DNA of 64,000 nucleotides from an uncultured Flaviramulus sp. Lineage in GTDB: Bacteria > Bacteroidota > Bacteroidia > Flavobacteriales > Flavobacteriaceae. Below are positions 61,952 to 64,000 of the stretch, one piece after another; position 1 is the first letter of the stretch, and every line of letters starts with the position of its first letter. Position numbers and translations under genes: made by a program. Where the stretch lies: assembly GCA_947501105.1 (NCBI GenBank), contig CANMUP010000005.1:310001-374000 (forward strand), written 5' to 3'. Under the pieces are notes generated by a model, which was not told where the DNA came from, ran no database searches, and saw nothing but the letters and a program-made list of their open reading frames with translations.

Positions 61952-62116
61952 ATGAAGAAAATAATCCCCATTGAAGAAGGCGACTACTACTTAACGCCAG
62001 AAGGCTACCGCTGCTTTACCGAACAATACCATTTAAAAAGAGGCTATTGTTGCGAAAGTGGTTGCAGACATTGCCCTTACGGCTACAACAAAAACACAAA
62101 TTCTATTAAAAAGTAA
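61952..62116 (+). CDS. DUF5522 mini-protein
   Basis: 54 residues. The family motif C-C-E-S-G-C-R-H-C-P-Y-G near 33-44 is unmistakable, and Y-L-T-P-E-G-Y-R near 13 fits too. The four or five clustered cysteines probably bind a metal or an iron-sulfur cluster. No function is known. It is a single gene with its own promoter, divergent from the minus-strand gene run to its left. Confidence 0.88.
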   Translation: MKKIIPIEEGDYYLTPEGYRCFTEQYHLKRGYCCESGCRHCPYGYNKNTNSIKK

Positions 62117-62251
62117 AACAATATTGGTTTCTACTATATTATTTTTATACCACTTGGTATGATTATTGATGCTAATAAAACATAAAAAAGTCAACGATTT
62201 AAGTGAATTGTTGTATTTTAGAAATAAAAAAGAAAACTAAATATTAAGGCT

Positions 62252-62803
62252 ATGAAAAAAACATTAAAAGCATTACCAATTTTAGCATTGTTAATTTTGG
62301 TATCCTCTTGTAGTTCTGTTAGAGTTGCAGCTGACTATGATAAAAATGCAAAATTTGGCGAATACAAAACTTTTGCTTTCTTTAAAACTGGTATCGATAA
62401 AGCTGAAATTAGCGATTTAGATAAACGCCGAATTCTTCGTGCTATTGAAACCGAACTTTTAGCAAAAGGTTTTACTAAATCTGAAAACCCAGATTTGTTA
62501 GTAAGTCTTTTTACAAAATCTCAACAACGTGTTAATGTTTACAACAATGCCTGGGGCTATGGTGGCTGGGGCTGGGGTGGTTTTGGACCTGGTTGGGGCT
62601 GGGGTTGGAACAATCAACCTTCAGTATCAACACGTACACAAGGCGTTCTATACGTTGACTTAATTGATGCCGGTAAAAAAGAATTGGTTTGGCAAGGTAT
62701 GGGAACTGGTTACTTATCTCAAAACATGGAGAAAAAAGAATTAAGAATTAAAGAATTTGTTGCAAAAATTATGGAGAAATACCCTCCAGGAGCACAACAA
62801 TAA
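62252..62803 (+). CDS. DUF4136 lipoprotein
   Basis: 183 residues with lipobox V-S-S-C (Cys20). DUF4136 marks are V-A-A-D-Y-D near 25, Y-K-T-F-A-F near 39, L-L-V-S-L-F near 85 and a Trp/Gly-rich insert (W-G-Y-G-G-W-G-W) near 102-115. The family is found in outer-membrane lipoproteins of unknown role. The glycine-tryptophan stretch is a low-complexity loop. Own promoter; strong terminator after it. Confidence 0.85.
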   Translation: MKKTLKALPILALLILVSSCSSVRVAADYDKNAKFGEYKTFAFFKTGIDKAEISDLDKRRILRAIETELLAKGFTKSENPDLLVSLFTKSQQRVNVYNNAWGYGGWGWGGFGPGWGWGWNNQPSVSTRTQGVLYVDLIDAGKKELVWQGMGTGYLSQNMEKKELRIKEFVAKIMEKYPPGAQQ

Positions 62804-62819
62804 AATATACAAAAAAAAA

Positions 62820-62845
62820 GCAACTCAATTGAGTTGCTTTTTTTT
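62820..62845 (+). terminator. Terminator after the DUF4136 gene
   Basis: GCAACTCAA/TTGAGTTGC (62820-62837) is a perfect palindrome preceded by an A-run and followed by eight T, so it works in both directions between converging genes. Confidence 0.85.
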
Positions 62846-62857
62846 ATAAACTACAGC

Positions 62858-63961
62858 CTACATTACAATATCATTTTTCCAAACATAAGGTTCTGGAATA
62901 TCGGTATCATCAATAAGCTGTCTAATATCTATTTCTATCCCTCTACTCATGTCAGTAATAGGAATATCATTAGGCCCTCCTTCAAAAGGGTTCTCTGTAT
63001 TCTCACCAATAGCTTCCATAGTATGGAATACCCAAGAAATTAAAGCACTAAAAGGTATTGAAAACCAAACAAAATGTTTTGCAATAAATTCCTGTGCTAA
63101 ATGACCAAAAGAAGTTTGAGATTTATGATTAGCTAAATCCTCTAAAATATGATCTCCAATAGATTCAAAACCTTCCATAATTCCAAAAGGTAAAAGAATG
63201 ATAAAAATCCAAACGAAAAGATAATTTAATGTTGCAAACTGTCTAGGGTACGGAAAGTTTTTAATACGTTCTGACTTTCCTTGGAGTGTATAAAACTCCA
63301 CTAACATATTAGTCATTTCCATATGCCTAAAATCTTCAATCAACCCTTCCTTCATCAACTCTTTTAAACGTTTAGATTGTATGCCTAATATTTGGGAAGC
63401 TTGATTGCCTTTAGCAAATAGCTCTTTATATTCTGCCTCAGAAATATAAGGTTTTATAGCGCCTTCAATCGGTTCAACATCTTCACAAACTCTATACGTT
63501 GCTGCTCTAAATTCTATATTAGATCGTTTATTTTTTAAATGCATTTCCCAGGGCTTATCTTTTCGTAACTGATAGCGCAACGCTGTTAACCAAGCTACGT
63601 GACGGTGTACTAATTCTCTATGGATTAAAGATAACTCCGTTTCAGAAAGAGGTTCTTTTGCATGATCGTTATTTATAAAATCCTTAACCATTATAGTCCA
63701 GGAACGCGATGCATTAACAATACCTCCCCAAATTTTTCGAGCTTCCCAAAGCCTGTCATAAGACGCATTGTTTTTAAAACCAACAATAAATGCTACGGCT
63801 GTAGCCAAAGCGCCTAATGGTAACCATGGTACATGCAACCATTTTAAGCCTACAACATCAAAAAGAAAAACTGGTATTAAGGCTAAAAAAAGAAATAAAA
63901 AAATATGGCGTCGTGTCCATTTTAAAACACCCATCACAGGAAATATTCGTCTTGTATACAT
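62858..63961 (-). CDS. Bestrophin family ion channel protein
   Basis: 367 residues with about four membrane segments (about 18-38, 42-62, 230-255, 290-310). The bestrophin marks are F-R-N/F-K-N-N-A-S-Y-D-R-L-W-E-A-R near 62-77 and W-G near 78, followed by a long helical cytosolic part. Bacterial bestrophins form pentameric anion or cation channels. The start at 63961 gives a full-length chain. Promoter not visible at the window edge. Confidence 0.88.
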   Translation of the reverse strand: MYTRRIFPVMGVLKWTRRHIFLFLFLALIPVFLFDVVGLKWLHVPWLPLGALATAVAFIVGFKNNASYDRLWEARKIWGGIVNASRSWTIMVKDFINNDHAKEPLSETELSLIHRELVHRHVAWLTALRYQLRKDKPWEMHLKNKRSNIEFRAATYRVCEDVEPIEGAIKPYISEAEYKELFAKGNQASQILGIQSKRLKELMKEGLIEDFRHMEMTNMLVEFYTLQGKSERIKNFPYPRQFATLNYLFVWIFIILLPFGIMEGFESIGDHILEDLANHKSQTSFGHLAQEFIAKHFVWFSIPFSALISWVFHTMEAIGENTENPFEGGPNDIPITDMSRGIEIDIRQLIDDTDIPEPYVWKNDIVM

Positions 63962-64000
63962 AACTTTTAAAATATTTATATGCTTATAAATATATGGAAT

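Overview
The window is from a low-GC Bacteroidota chromosome, almost certainly a member of the Flavobacteriaceae. The evidence is SusC/SusD pairs with sigma/FecR control, type IX secretion (T9SS) C-terminal domains, many LytTR regulators with LytS-type kinases, lipoproteins with short lipoboxes, flavobacterial promoter boxes (TAnnTTTG) and little sign of Shine-Dalgarno sequences. The genus cannot be fixed from the sequence. No rRNA, tRNA, CRISPR array, transposase or integrase gene was seen.

Region by region. 0-5.2 kb: housekeeping and small genes (lipoprotein, YitT-like membrane protein, alpha/beta hydrolase, RluF, a membrane LytTR regulator, a VOC protein). 5.2-20 kb: a signalling and surface-protein region. 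It holds a 14-bladed propeller sensor kinase with its response regulator, two paralogous LytTR regulators in inverted orientation (9.7 and 16.5 kb), a soluble PAS kinase, a LamG-like T9SS cargo, a protein with about 22 head-like 17-residue repeats, and another T9SS protein. A decayed kinase 3' end lies against one of the regulators. 20-31 kb: a SusC/SusD-type uptake locus, read right to left as ECF sigma factor, FecR, SusC, SusD and a VCBS/ASPIC surface protein, with no degradative enzyme beside it. 31-33 kb: folD and ffh. 33-40.3 kb: a second sigma/FecR/TonB-receptor locus with a divergent acidic, repeat-built lipoprotein and an unexpected EF-Tu domain 3-like protein after the sigma gene. The lipoprotein and fecR share an apparent ECF promoter, so they probably form one regulon.

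40.3-45.6 kb: a CPBP protease gene packaged like an integron cassette, a sulfatase, lipB and small membrane or lipoprotein genes, including a YqaE/Pmp3 protein. 45.6-50 kb: a structured-RNA candidate, lysS, a small repeat protein between two 111-bp direct repeats, and two tandem hydrolases. 50-55 kb: an M49-like peptidase and a DUF2157/GDYXXLXY membrane operon. 55-58.4 kb: two uncharacterised proteins and a Spy-like protein. 58.5-64 kb: hemL, a LysM glucosaminidase, an ACC-deaminase/D-cysteine desulfhydrase homologue, a DUF5522 mini-protein, a DUF4136 lipoprotein and a bestrophin.

The strongest candidates for something new are the cassette at 40.4-41.2 kb, whose ends would close into a perfect 9-bp inverted core on excision; the duplicated ECF promoter at 35.2 and 36.3 kb; and the EF-Tu domain 3-like protein in that sigma operon. 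Family assignments come from reading motifs, without database searches.
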